From contig OZ231128.1 in the NCBI GenBank assembly GCA_965153355.1, positions 27,342,001 to 27,406,000 of the forward strand: a DNA stretch of 64,000 nucleotides. The letters run 5' to 3'. This document shows, in pieces, positions 46,441 through 57,488 of the stretch. Below the pieces are notes generated by a model. It made no database searches, was not told the DNA's origin, and was given only the letters and a program-made list of their open reading frames with translations. The translations under genes and the position numbers were made by a program. The DNA is from Flaccisagitta enflata. Lineage: Eukaryota > Chaetognatha > Sagittoidea > Aphragmophora. Every line of letters starts with the position of its first letter. The stretch's first letter is position 1.

Positions 46441-47059
46441 CACTGGTGTCTCTCATAGGGTTTGAGACAAGAATGATATTACTATGCGGTTTTTTGCATT
46501 TTTGCACAGTTCATGAGTATACAAACCAGGAACAATCAAGTAGAAAATCTTTCCCAAGGCGCTTTTTGAAAAAAATGAAAACCTCAAGATTTTTAGCATC
46601 ATTTTGCATGGATAATTTTTTAGGTTGGTTTGACCTATTTTTTGACAGCATAATATTTATCCTGATAAAATTCCGATTCATTTGATAGGTCGCACTGTAT
46701 GGTTTTGATAAGAAATAAAATATTCATATTTTAGGCCACCGTTGTAATTTTGTAACGGTGGCTTTAAAAATGAAAATTTTATTTCTTATAAAGACTATAT
46801 AGTGCGACCTATCAAATGGAAGGGAATTTTATCAGGATTAACATTATGCTGTCAATAACATTAAAAGAGGTCAAACAACCTGAAAAAAAGTCTATGCAAG
46901 GTAAGGCTAAAATCTTGAATTTCATTTTTTTCAAAAAGCGCCTTGGGAAAGATTTTCTACTTGATGGTTCTTGGTTTGTATACTGATTAACTCAGCAAAA
47001 CTGCAAAAAAACGCACAGTAATATCATTCTTGTCTCGAACCCTATGTGAGACAGCAGTG
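46441..47059. mobile_element. 619-bp palindromic element, CACTG ends, TTGA flanks
   Basis: The ends CACTGGTGTCTCTCATAGGG and CCCTATGTGAGACAGCAGTG are inverted repeats, and the two halves are complementary throughout, meeting at GGCCACCGTTGTAATTTTGT (46734-46765). TTGA flanks both sides (46437-46440 and 47060-47063). A 4-bp duplication with CAC-type ends fits Chapaev-like CACTA elements. This assignment is inference. Confidence 0.7.
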
Positions 47060-47505
47060 TTGAATGATGAAATAGCTCTATTGACTTGGCATGAAATAAT
47101 GTTGATAACATTGAAAAAATTGACTTGCAAAAAATTTTAGATATGATTTTTTCAATGTCTTCAAAAATAGCCTACAGAGTCTAATGTCGCGTAACACGCG
47201 ACGAAGAGCAAAAAAGAAAAAAAAAGAATAAATTTTGCATATATGATTAACTATTGTTCATGAATGAATGATTTAATAAATAAATTATTCAAAGTTTGCT
47301 ACTTTTACTGAGATGATGGTATAAATTTTCTGATTAAAAAACGCAAGATTCTGATGCTTTCTAGGACTGCATTACGTACCTGACAGACCGACCAACCAAC
47401 GGACACAGCCTACCATAGAGATGCGAGGACGCATCTAAAAAGATGACCTAATTCTCTTTTCCCCGATTACATAAAACGAAGACAAGCAGGCGATGTACCT
47501 AACGA

Positions 47506-47536
<31 letters not shown>

Positions 47537-47699
47537 GTTGTTTTGAATCTTGTGGAAAGTATTTCTATTTTTTGTTGGACGCTTTACCTGAGGATAAGTC
47601 GGTCTGTCGTCTGTCGGTTCGTCCATAATTATGAATGATTACAGACAAGCAGAGACTGAATTTTGATCAAGTAACCCGCACGGCAACATCAAAGAGTCT
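47060..47699. other. No gene; F1 tail relics at 47180-47215 and 47377-47440
   Basis: AATGTCGCGTAACACGCGAC at 47182 is an isolated hairpin. 47377-47440 ends AGAGATGCGAGGACGCATCT followed by AAAAAG, a tail of AGATGCGTCC type without its head. A short (CT)n lies at 47515-47534. Confidence 0.5.
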
Positions 47700-48035
47700 T
47701 AATAGACAAAAAATGTTGAATCCCGCACTAACGAATTTCAAGGAACCAACAATTTAATTTCTGTGAAATGTAAAATTCTGTTATTGCCAATAAAGGGTAT
47801 TAAAGAAAACAAGTTCAAGTTTCCATGAATTTGTATATGTTGGTGGATTTTCGTAGCAAGCGGGTCCGTTAAAGCGAAGTTAATCTGTATTTCACTGTGT
47901 GTTGCCCTGCGGGTTTCGCAATCTAATACCGAACTGTACTAGGCGGAATTCCTTCCTGGTCATTTCCACAATAAACCAGCCCAACTGAAATTCATGATGT
48001 AACAGCCAAAAAAATTTGTTATCATTATGCTAATC
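47700..48035. mobile_element. Eroded pogo-like MITE
   Basis: GCACTAACGAATTTCAAGGA (47728) and GGGTCCGTTAAAGCGAAGTT (47861) resemble the arms of 49652-49828. No clean borders. Confidence 0.3.
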
Positions 48036-48535
48036 CTTTTTGGGCAGCGGCCCCAAAGGGCCGATATCCTGTAGGACACAGGGGCGAATTTCCATATCGT
48101 CCGTCCGTATGTGTCCGTCCATCCGTACGTACGTCCCCCCTGAAGCTTCTCATGCCTCAAATTCCCATTAAATAACATGGGAAATTGACAAAATGCAAAC
48201 TACCTATTGAATAACATGGAAGGTTTACAAAAAAAAACAAAAAAATGTATGTTTCCCCTTGAATAACATGGAAAATTGATGAAAACTGAGAAAAATATAG
48301 AATTCCCATTGAATAACATGGCAAATTGACAAGAAATTGAAAAAAATGCAAAATTCCCATTGAATTTCATGGAAAAAGGGCCTCATATATGCCCTATAGG
48401 ACATATGGAAATTCACCCCTGTGTCCTGCAGGACCATCGGCCCTTGGGGCCGCTGCCCTGCTCTCGCTCCACTTCTTCAGCTAATCACTCCAAGCAGGGC
48501 ATTGGGTACCGCTGTGCGATCCTTGGATGACTTGT
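48036..48535 (-). mobile_element. F3 element with CCATTGAATAACATGG minisatellite
   Basis: The minus-strand head is AACAAGTCATCCAAGGATCG, then GCAGGGCAGCGGCCCCAAGG. The interior has ~55-bp units with TTCCCATTGAATAACATGG. The tail is TATCGGCCCTTTGGGGCCGCT then GCCCAAAAAGG. The minisatellite is unrelated to those of other F3 copies, so only the ends are conserved. Confidence 0.65.
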
Positions 48536-49651
48536 TTTTTTTAAGATAGAAGCTGTTGTAACATATTACCTGGGATTCAGAACCTAGCTTATATCCTTCA
48601 AACTTAAAATCTTGATAGGTTTTGTAGCAAAAAATAGGCCAAAATCACCAGTTATTTTATGTCACACTGATGTCACACTCAAAACCACTATGAAAAAGAC
48701 ATCAAAAAATCATTAAACCTACCCAACTATAGGTCATTTTTGTTTAATTGCCTATCCCTAAAGAAGAACTAAAGATTTTATGGTGAGCATTTGTCATTTA
48801 CTATGGAAAAATTTCACTTATAGTTGATTTGTCTAAAAATGATAATTTATTTGATTTTGACATATACTAGTATACTATACATTACATGGCAATATCTTAG
48901 GTATTATGGAAAATTTCTTTTTTCCCTTTTTAGTACAGACATAACCCATGTTGCATGCAAAATTTCAGACCTTAATGTCAATTCTAACTAGAGATATTGA
49001 TTTTTGAAGAGAGTGACCTAATATGTTAACACCCTGTTACACTTATGTTACTCTGATTATGAAAAAAATTAACATAGATGAACACATTTTAAGTATTAGA
49101 ATATTTTTTTTATATGATCTAAAAGAGCATCACGTTCTGAGCATAGGGTTCAAATTTAAAGCTATTAGGATCGACCATTATGAAATTATGACATTTTTAT
49201 CAATGTTAACGAATTCAGTCGCCTAATTTCCGCCGGTCTAGTTTATTGTGGAAACTGCCTCCTACAAATGCAAATTAGTGTGCATGGTTGATTGGCTGAC
49301 GAATTGCAAATTTTGACTCAGATTTACCCTTTGCGTGTTCAGTGTATTTTGTAGGTGGTCCATTTGTACAGCTTTCCATTTTCTCAATTCAAGGTTGAAG
49401 ACATTTTTATCCTCCGGGATGACGCTGTAAGAAAAAAACAGCACAAAAACAAAACAAAAGAAAAAAAGATGAATATTTTTATTTATGTTTCAAAAAAGAG
49501 TCCACGTGGCACGACTTTTTGATAAGGAGCAAAAACGTCAAAACAACAAAAAAGTTAGTAAAAAAAACAATAATATACAAAACCAAAGATGCAAACTAAA
49601 TCAACAAAAAAAAATAAAACACTGACTAAACAAGTAACGCGATACAAAATA
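48536..49651. other. No gene seen
   Basis: AT-rich, A-homopolymers, no splice-consistent frames. Confidence 0.45.
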
Positions 49652-49828
49652 CAGTTGAACCCCACTCTGACAGATTTCCGGGGACTAATAATTTTCGTCT
49701 GTTATAAGCGGACTTCTATTACTGTTCAAAAAGGAAATAAAAGAAATTAACTTGAAGGAACTATAAATTTGGATTTGTTTTAGGCGGAATTCTGTTGGTG
49801 GTGGGTCCGTTAGAGCGGTGATCAACTG
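49652..49828. mobile_element. 177-bp pogo-like MITE upstream of the XKR-like gene
   Basis: Ends CAGTTGAACCCCACTCTGAC and CGTTAGAGCGGTGATCAACTG, each bordered by TA. It ends 29 bp before the predicted start codon, so it may supply 5' UTR or promoter sequence. Confidence 0.6.
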
Positions 49829-49857
49829 TAGGATCTCCAAAAAACGCATATGTCATC

Positions 49858-51376
49858 ATGAATTTGGAGCGACTCGTAATGCTTGGGTATTTTTGCATGG
49901 GCGCAATGTTCACCATCATGGATATCGGCAGTGACTCCTACCTCGCCTACGAATATTGGAACAAGACAAATTATCGCAGTTTTGGCCACTGCGTAGAACA
50001 TCGACAACAAATGAATTGGCTGACGGCTCAGGATTTGGAATCATCCTTGAGTCCTCAATTCATAGACGAGGCCTCGATTGAATACTACAAGGATTTACTC
50101 ATGATGGATCAGAGGACGATGAGGCAAAGTTACTGCCATAATTGGCGGGAAAAGACAATGAGAGTGACGAAGATCAACAACAACAGCAACAACAGCAACA
50201 ACAACAACAACAACAGCAACAGCAACAACAACAACAACAACAACAGCGACAGCGACGGCGAGAACGACAACGACAGCGACAGCGACAGCGACAGCGGCGG
50301 CAACGTGGCGACAACGACAACGACAACAACGGCAACGACAGCAGCAACAACAACTACCGGGACTGCATCCGCACTCTGACGAAAGGCCTACCGGAAGTGG
50401 CTTTGACGGAGTTGGTGGAAACTCGAGAAATGTTGACTGACGAAGGATTTTTCCAAATTATGACGTTGCAAATTGAGGAAGTGTGGTGGATGAAAGCCGA
50501 ATGTCGGAGAATGACCACGCCAGACACCAACGGAAATGACACAACGACCACAGCAACAACAACAACATGCATGGACGCGTTACTCAAAGGCTACGGCTTT
50601 GACTCGGATGAACTGTACAAAAACATGGAAGGGAAGTGCGCTAGTGAAAGAGGTTGCGAAGAATGGCTAGATGACAACGGCGTGACCGACAAAAAAATAG
50701 ACTGGATGGAGGCTTACTGTGGAAAACTGATGGAGCAGGAGCGAAGAGACTGGTCGTCGAAGAATGGCAGCTCAAACATCACCCAGACTCAAGTTTCGCG
50801 ACAATCGCCGACGACGGACCTCTACAAAGATGAACGAGAGTGTTTTCTTCATTACGCCAAAAACGTCAAATCGTGGTTCCACAAAAGAGACCGAGAAGAT
50901 CAAACTGGTTGGTCTAATCTAACGACGGAACAGGAGGAATTCGTCGTCGCGGCTTTTTTAGACTGGGATGATTTTGAATATTCTTGGAGCAAGTGGGAAA
51001 TCATGGAATATATCGCGGAATATTGCCGAGACTGGAAAGAAAATACGGTTTCCGTTAATGTGTGGAGCTTTGGTAAAAAGAATATCGGTCGTTTCGAATC
51101 GATCAAGGAAGTGTCGCAGCGTATTTTCGCCATTCTGACAACATGTTGGATCTTCACTGGAGGATTGGCTCAATTTTGCATCGTCGGTTACTTGATGAGA
51201 CGCCGCAAAGATTCTTCTCAACGACTCGACAATTTGCCAAAACGGATTCAAATCATTCTCCTCGTGGCATCGCCGATTTTACTCGGCCCAGTCGTCGTTC
51301 ACGTTTATGGCATTTACATCATCTTGTGTAAAGAGGTCGCGGATAATAGTAACACTCTTCAGCTGGATGTCAAGAG
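49858..51376 (+). CDS. XK-related (XKR-like) membrane protein, exon 1, frame break inside
   Basis: Resembles the XK/XKR family of multispanning plasma-membrane proteins, some of which support lipid scrambling. The start reads MNLERLVMLGYFCMGAMFTI then MDIGSDSYLAYEYW, a first membrane helix with the family's Asp-rich pattern. A ~400-residue hydrophilic insert follows, then TTCWIFTGGLAQFCIVGYLM, RIQIILLVASPILLGPVVVH and the donor AGAG/GTGATT. The insert has about ten cysteines and several N-glycosylation sequons (NKT, NIT, NLT), which suggests an outward-facing loop. Within it a CAA/CAG/CGA tract (50172-50300) switches frame: codons upstream are read from 49858, codons downstream from the next frame (NNYRDCIRTL onward). 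A small intron in the tract, an indel, or an assembly slip could explain this. No single uninterrupted frame exists. Confidence 0.6.
50172..50300 (+). repeat. CAA/CAG then CGACAG trinucleotide tract in the coding exon
   Basis: Encodes poly-Gln then Gln-Arg in one frame and Asn/Ser/Asp in the other. The coding frame changes across it. Confidence 0.9.
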
Positions 51377-51391
51377 GTGATTATGGGAAGA

Positions 51392-51595
51392 AAAACAAGG
51401 CCGGATACGCGGCTACAAAAGTCCTGTTCCAGTGGGCAGGGGGAGTAAAAGCTAATAAAATGTGGGGCGGTGGTGATAGACTAGGCAAGAGTGGGCAGGT
51501 GCGGTAATGGAAATCGGCCTGAAAACGCCAAAAAATAAGGACTCACGGACTGACCAACACACCAACCAAGCAAATAGACATAGCTGTTAAAAGAG
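51392..51595 (+). mobile_element. F1 fragment in XKR-like intron
   Basis: Head AACAAGGCCGGATACGCGGC, two GTGGGCAGG motifs, and a weak (GACCAACC) tract. No tail hairpin. Confidence 0.5.
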
Positions 51596-51617
51596 TCCCG
51601 TGTATTTGACTCATATA

Positions 51618-52381
51618 CCCTGTCTTCAGAAGCATCTGCAACCAGCAAAAGTTCTATTGTGTGAAAACAATTCACATCTGTTCATTCGCATTTATTCTAT
51701 CTAAAAGCATATCACCTGCGGTTAATTCATGCAAAATTTCAACACCTATAGTCAAATAGTTTAGCTTAAATGCTATTTTCAAGTAAAAACCCACATCTTG
51801 CCAGACAGTTTTTCATTTCAGACTTGAATGGAGGTCTTCCACTTTAAATCTATATGATTTCTAAATGCTTTGAGCTATAGTTCTGGGATTGAACTCAAAT
51901 TAAAGATCTTTTGCGGGGGATCATGCTAGATTCAAGAAAGCAGGAAAAAGAACAAAATTCATTATGTTTTTTCATTGTTTTTCCAAGATTTTTCATGTTC
52001 CACTAACTTTTCATGTTAAAAATTTGTTTTTTATGTTAGGAATTTCTTGAAATCGTACATCATTTGATGAAAAAACAAATTTGTAAGCAAAAGAACCTCC
52101 ATTGGGATCAATCTAAACATTTTGTATCAATATTTGCTCTATTTGTACAAGATTAAAGAGGCTAAACTCTTTTATTCCATGTCAGAATCCCAATATTTTG
52201 ACGACATTGTGGTATTTTTTCAAAATGATGTAGGAACTGAACTACTTGACTTCAGGTGCTGAAATTTTGCATGAAATAACCGCAGGTAATACGCTAATAG
52301 ATAGAACAAACCCGAATTTCAAAATATGAAGATTTCACGTTATGTATCTTTTGCTGGTTGCAGTTGCTTTTGAAGACAGGG
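51618..52381. mobile_element. 764-bp TA-flanked element with ~170-bp inverted ends, in XKR-like intron
   Basis: The outer ends CCCTGTCTTCAGAAGCA and TGCTTTTGAAGACAGGG are each bordered by TA. The inverted repeat extends inward with CTGCAACCAGCAAAAG and ACCTGCGGTTA. There is no transposase frame. Mariner-like by its TA target. Confidence 0.7.
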
Positions 52382-52484
52382 TACCGATTAACCAACGAAC
52401 AGACATAACAGGTTATAGAGTGGCTACATTGCGAGTCAGTGTGTATGTGAATTAAGTTTAACAATCATTGTTTTTAACCTTCAG

Positions 52485-52580
52485 GCTTAAAAATGTCGTT
52501 ACAATCCTGAAGATGGGAGAAGTGGTTTTGGAATCTGCACCTCAACTGGCAACGCAATGGATTAACATTCAATATTTGTC
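52485..52580 (+). CDS. XKR-like protein, exon 2 with ESAPQ motif
   Basis: 96 nt between TTTTTAACCTTCAG and GTGAGT. It joins exon 1 in phase as KRLKNVVTILKMGEVVLESA then PQLATQWINIQYLS. The motif (E)xxLESAPQLxxQ is the signature segment of XK-related proteins, which supports the family call. It leaves two bases (TC) for the next codon. Later exons with the remaining membrane helices are not identified with confidence. Confidence 0.7.
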
Positions 52581-52803
52581 GTGAGTTACATTTCATTTCT
52601 AGTCTTTCACATGCCTTGTTGATTGGTCAGTTGGTTGGTTAGTCTGTCCATTTCAAAATTTCAAAATGTGAGCTTTTTTTTTTTTGTTGCGAAACTCCCA
52701 TCCCTGCCTACTGCTTCTGGGCAGGGATGGGAGTGTATACCGCCCTTTTTCCCCTTTGAATCTTGTCTTTGTCCGTTGTTTGGTCTGTTGGTTGGTCAAT
52801 CCA

Positions 52804-52900
<97 letters not shown>

Positions 52901-53025
52901 TAAAAATCCCTTATGACAGATAGAAACACAGACGGTGAGAAAGGCAGACAAATAGATGAACCTGGAAGAGGAAGAGGCAAAGATACACAGAAAGACAGGG
53001 AGCCACAAAGAGTAGCGATAAGATA
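52581..53025. repeat. Intron or intergenic DNA with (GA)n at 52807-52874 and (CAGA)n to 52900
   Basis: GGTTGGTTAGTC and a palindromic CTCCCATCCCTGCC / GGGCAGGGATGGGAG at 52687-52733 suggest an F1 relic. Purine repeats follow. Confidence 0.6.
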
Positions 53026-53083
53026 GAAAACAAGGCTGGATACACAGCTACCCCAGTCAAGTGCGGCCAAAAACTGCAAAAAA
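53026..53083 (+). mobile_element. F1 head fragment interrupted by a palindrome
   Basis: AACAAGGCTGGATACACAGC then CAGTCAAGTGCGGCC. It is cut where the next element begins. Confidence 0.45.
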
Positions 53084-53610
53084 ACTGGCAAAAAGTATTA
53101 AGCTTTTACCCATAATTGCATCATTTCACTAATCTGGAATCATTTGTCTCTTAAAGTACTATGTTTGACTTTTTTTGTGTCCAAATTTCATAAGTCTAAG
53201 ATGAATAGTTTGCCCACAACATCAATTTGAAGTAAAACAAGTAATTTCACCTGTAAGTCAATAGATCTTATTCAATAAAATTTTTCTTTGAAATGCTCCC
53301 GCTGATTCAATAGTGGTCTCAAATGACAAAGATTCAAATAATGCTTCATTTGAGACCCATCTGACATCAGAAGTTGAGTCTATTCAAAAAAAAAACAATC
53401 AATGAAAAATTGTAGTGAGAAAAACAAATTTATTGAGCCTCAAGTTTGAATACGTGTTATTCTTCAAACTGATGCTGTGGGCAAAGTATTCATCTTAGAC
53501 CTATGAAATTTGGACACAAAAAATGTCAAACATAGTACTTCAAGAGACAGGTGTTTCCAGATTAGTGAGATAATGCACATAACAGTAAAAGCTTAATACT
53601 TTTTGCCAGT
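53084..53610. mobile_element. ~527-bp palindromic element
   Basis: Outer ends ACTGGCAAAAAGTATTAAGC and GCTT..CTTTTTGCCAGT. Arms of ~250 bp meet near 53335 (GTCTCAAATGAC facing TCATTTGAGAC). No target duplication was recognised. Confidence 0.6.
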
Positions 53611-54034
53611 TGAGATTGATCACCCTGTAGATTCATTTCATGAAAAAGGCAAATCGGCAACACAGTCCTCGGGACATTGTGAATGAGATCTCGTTGGCGA
53701 CAGTGGAGCGCCTTTTTATGATGATGAAAATTGCTTGGCTGAATGTCAGATGTGCGAGATCTTTTTAGTCTATTTAAATCAGTATAAATCTGATGCAAAA
53801 AGCTACAAAAACACAGAAAGACGTTGATAACAAACTAATGATTTTAAGATTTCCTTCTTTTGCTTCACACTGAATTAAGATCTAGTTCAAAAAATGGTTC
53901 CTATTCAGGTTGACTGTAAATCGGATCAGCGACATTACAATGGAGCGACAATCTTGATACTGCGATATGCAAATTATACTAAAGACAATTCAAATACTAT
54001 TCTTCCACTGTCATTTTTCCCTTTATCATTTCGT
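53611..54034. other. No supported gene; 43-codon open frame at 53638
   Basis: MKKANRQHSPRDIVNEISLA then TVERLFMMMKIAWLNVRCAR (53638-53769). It looks protein-like but is isolated. It may be an exon of the XKR-like locus or chance. Confidence 0.25.
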
Positions 54035-54075
54035 CTTCTTCTTCTTCTTCTTCTTCTTCTTCTTCTTCTTCTTCC
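54035..54075. repeat. (CTT)n microsatellite
   Basis: Thirteen CTT units. Confidence 0.95.
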
Positions 54076-54175
54076 GGGACCTGCCGATTACTTCCTTACC
54101 CTGCAGGAAAGTGGCGCTGCTCGCTGCTCCAGAATCAAGAGGCCTGGTCGCGAATCTGACCTTGTTTTCTCTCTC

Positions 54176-54302
54176 GTTTTAGGTGCGCCAAAGCACCTCT
54201 ATAACTGGCTGTGTCCATTGGTCTGTCGGTCGGTCGGTTGGTTGGTAACGCATTCGTTCGACGATCCACACGGCGCACCTTATTGGCCTACTCGGCCTTG
54301 TT
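54176..54302 (-). mobile_element. F1 element, AGGTGCGCC box type, complete
   Basis: The minus-strand head is AACAAGGCCGAGTAGGCCAA with AAGGTGCGCCGTGTGG. The tail is GAGGTGCTTTGGCGCACCTA followed by AAA. Sister of 25502-25619. The box base that differs (C for A in the head) is matched by G for T in the tail. Confidence 0.7.
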
Positions 54303-54373
54303 CTTATGGATTTATCTGTTATCCAGTCGTATTGACCATCACCCTGCTTTTCTCCACTTCATTGCCACAAATT

Positions 54374-54720
54374 TTCTTCTTTTTGGGTAGCGGCCCCGAA
54401 GGAGTCGATGACCTATGCTTTCACTCAGGGAAATTTTCTTCTGCTTCTCCTCTTCCTTCTCCTTCCTCTTGATAACCTCCCCCCCCCTCACCTCCAGGCC
54501 CATACCTCAGCCTGGTGGCCCATATCCCATTCTCGAGGCCCAAATCCCAGTTTTGAGGCCCAAATCCCATCTTAAGGCCCAAATCCCATCTTTGAGGCCC
54601 AAATCCCAGCCTCGAGACAGGGATTTGGGCCTAGAGGCTGGGATATGGGCTTGAGGCTGAGGTATGGGTCTGGAGGTTAGGGGAGAGGGGACGGAGGAGA
54701 AGGAGAAGGAGGAGGAGGAG
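54374..54720. mobile_element. F3-related foldback with inverted minisatellite arms
   Basis: Starts TTTTTGGGTAGCGGCCCCGA (inverted F3 tail). Units AGGCCCAAATCCCA (54510-54605) then turn to GGGATTTGGGCCT (54615-54665). It is flanked by complementary (CTT/CTC) and (GAGGAG) runs, so it folds back on itself around 54610. Confidence 0.55.
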
Positions 54721-55349
54721 CAATATTTGGTCAGCGATACCCGTTGCCCTGCTTTGTATGTTGGTGATTGAAGGTGATGGGTAGCAGGGCAGAGGCCCAG
54801 AAGGGGACGATGTCCTGTAGAACACAGGGGGACTTTCGTTCATTCGTCCGTCTGGGATTTGAGCCTTGAGGCTGTGATTTGAGCCTTGAGGCTGTGATTT
54901 GAGCCTTGAGGCTGTGATTTGAGCCTTGAGGCTGGGATTTGAGCCTGGAGGCTGGAATTTGAGCCTCGAGGCTGGGATTTGAGCCTTGATTCCGGGACTT
55001 GGGCCTTGAAGCGTAAATTTAAGCTTCAAGCCTGGGAATTGAGCCTCAAGGCTGGGAGTTGAGCCTCGAGGCTGGAATCTGAGCCTCGAGGCTGGGATTT
55101 GAGCCTCGAGGCTGGGATTTGGGCCTCGAGGCTGGGATTTGAGCTTCAGGCTGGGATTTGAGCCTCTAGGCTGGGATTTGAGCCTCAAGGCTGGGATTTG
55201 AGCCTCTAGGCTGGTATTTGAGCCTCTAGGCTGGGATTTGAGCCGCGAGGCTTGGGGGGGGGGATGGACGCACGCGCGGACGGACGGACGAATGAACAAA
55301 AGTCCCCTTGTGTTCTACAGGACATCGTTCCCTTCGGGGCCGCTGCCCA
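54721..55349 (+). mobile_element. F3 element with GGGATTTGAGCCTCGAGGCT minisatellite
   Basis: Head TTGGTCAGCGATACCCGTTG, then CAGGGCAGAGGCCCAGAAGG. A 20-bp minisatellite in ~20 copies (54855-55250). Tail GTTCTACAGGACATCGTTCC with CTTCGGGGCCGCTGCCCAAG. Confidence 0.7.
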
Positions 55350-55533
55350 AGAAGAAGAAGAAGAAGAAACTTCCCCTATGTAAAAGCGAAGATCGTTGAC
55401 CCCTTTGGAGCCGCTGCCCTGCTGCCACCCTCAACTACAATCATGACCTACCTAAGCAGGGCACGAGTACCGCTGAGTGCTGACCACCTAACGCTTTTGC
55501 GACTATTTCTATCAATCACCAAAACAATCGCAG

Positions 55534-55572
<39 letters not shown>

Positions 55573-55829
55573 TCCCCGTCCTCCGCTCCACGCGTTCTTT
55601 GTTTTATCCTAATTGAATGGCACTTTCCTCTCTTTTATTTCCTTAATATTTCTGTTCCGTTTGTGGCGGCCCAAATCCTGTCCTTTCTAAGTCTCACTTT
55701 GGTCTTTTTTTAGGATGCGCCCTCGCATCTCTATGAGAGGCTTTGTTTGTTTATTATTAGTGTAAGGTTCCAACTGGACATTCCCAACGTTTCAGAAAAC
55801 CATTCATCCATCTTTCCGACTCACTTGCA

Positions 55830-55832
<3 letters not shown>
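55350..55832. other. F3 head fragment (55395-55490, -), (CT)n 55542-55568, F1 tail relic 55709-55748
   Basis: The minus strand at 55490 reads GGTCAGCACTCAGCGGTACT then CAGGGCAGCGGCTCC. 55709-55748 is TTTTTTAGGATGCGCCCTCG CATC, an AGATGCG-type tail on the minus strand with no head. No gene seen. Confidence 0.45.

Positions 55833-55918
<86 letters not shown>
55833..55918. repeat. (CT)n microsatellite
   Basis: About 43 CT units. Confidence 0.96.
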
Positions 55919-55922
<4 letters not shown>

Positions 55923-56039
55923 GTTTGATGACTGGAAAATTAGACGTCAATTTGAGTTGATACACGAGAGGCTCAAGAGGCGAGGTGGCTAAGCAGTTCT
56001 CTGGACGACAAGGAGGCTCTTGGACACCTCAAACGAGTT

Positions 56040-56455
56040 TGTTAGTGCGGACGCTGTGGTGATGCGGGTGCTATGTGCCTGTGTTGACCTGGGGCAGTTA
56101 TTGTTGTGATGCGGATGCTGTGGTGACGTGGGACGCGTGATATATTGTGATGTTGGTGCTGTGGTGCTGTGGGGCGGATGATGTGGGTGATGCGGGTGAT
56201 GTGGTGACATGGGGGGTGATGTTGTGGTGCGAGTGCTGGCATTTTGTGGAGCAAGTGCTGTGGTGTGCAGGTGCTGTGGGCCTGTGGTGACGTTGGGCAG
56301 GTGATGTTTTGATGCAGGTGCTGTGGTCACTTGGGGCGGGTGAGGTTGTGGTGTGGGTGCTGTGGTGACGTGGGGCATATGATATTGTGATACTGGTGCT
56401 GTGGTGACGTGAGGCATGTGATATGGTTGCTGTGGTGACGTGGGCAGGTTTCATC
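56040..56455. repeat. ~40-bp G/T-rich degenerate minisatellite
   Basis: GGTGCTGTGGTGACGTGGGG and GTGATATTGTGAT blocks alternate. Minus-strand open frames (Thr/His/Pro-rich, e.g. VTTAPTPQPHPPQVTTAPAS) follow from the composition. A mucin-like coding role is possible but unsupported. Confidence 0.7.
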
Positions 56456-56550
56456 TTGGTACGCACTGTGCCTAGTTCTTAAGGCCTGGTTCAAGTGTAA
56501 AATGCTTTTTTTTCTTTGAGAATCTATCAATGTGCATCTATCTTAGCTCA

Positions 56551-57488
<938 letters not shown>

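Noticed and set aside
56040-56455. Mucin-like Thr/Pro/His gene on the minus strand
   Set aside because: Several frames are equally open over a degenerate minisatellite, and no exon boundaries are visible.
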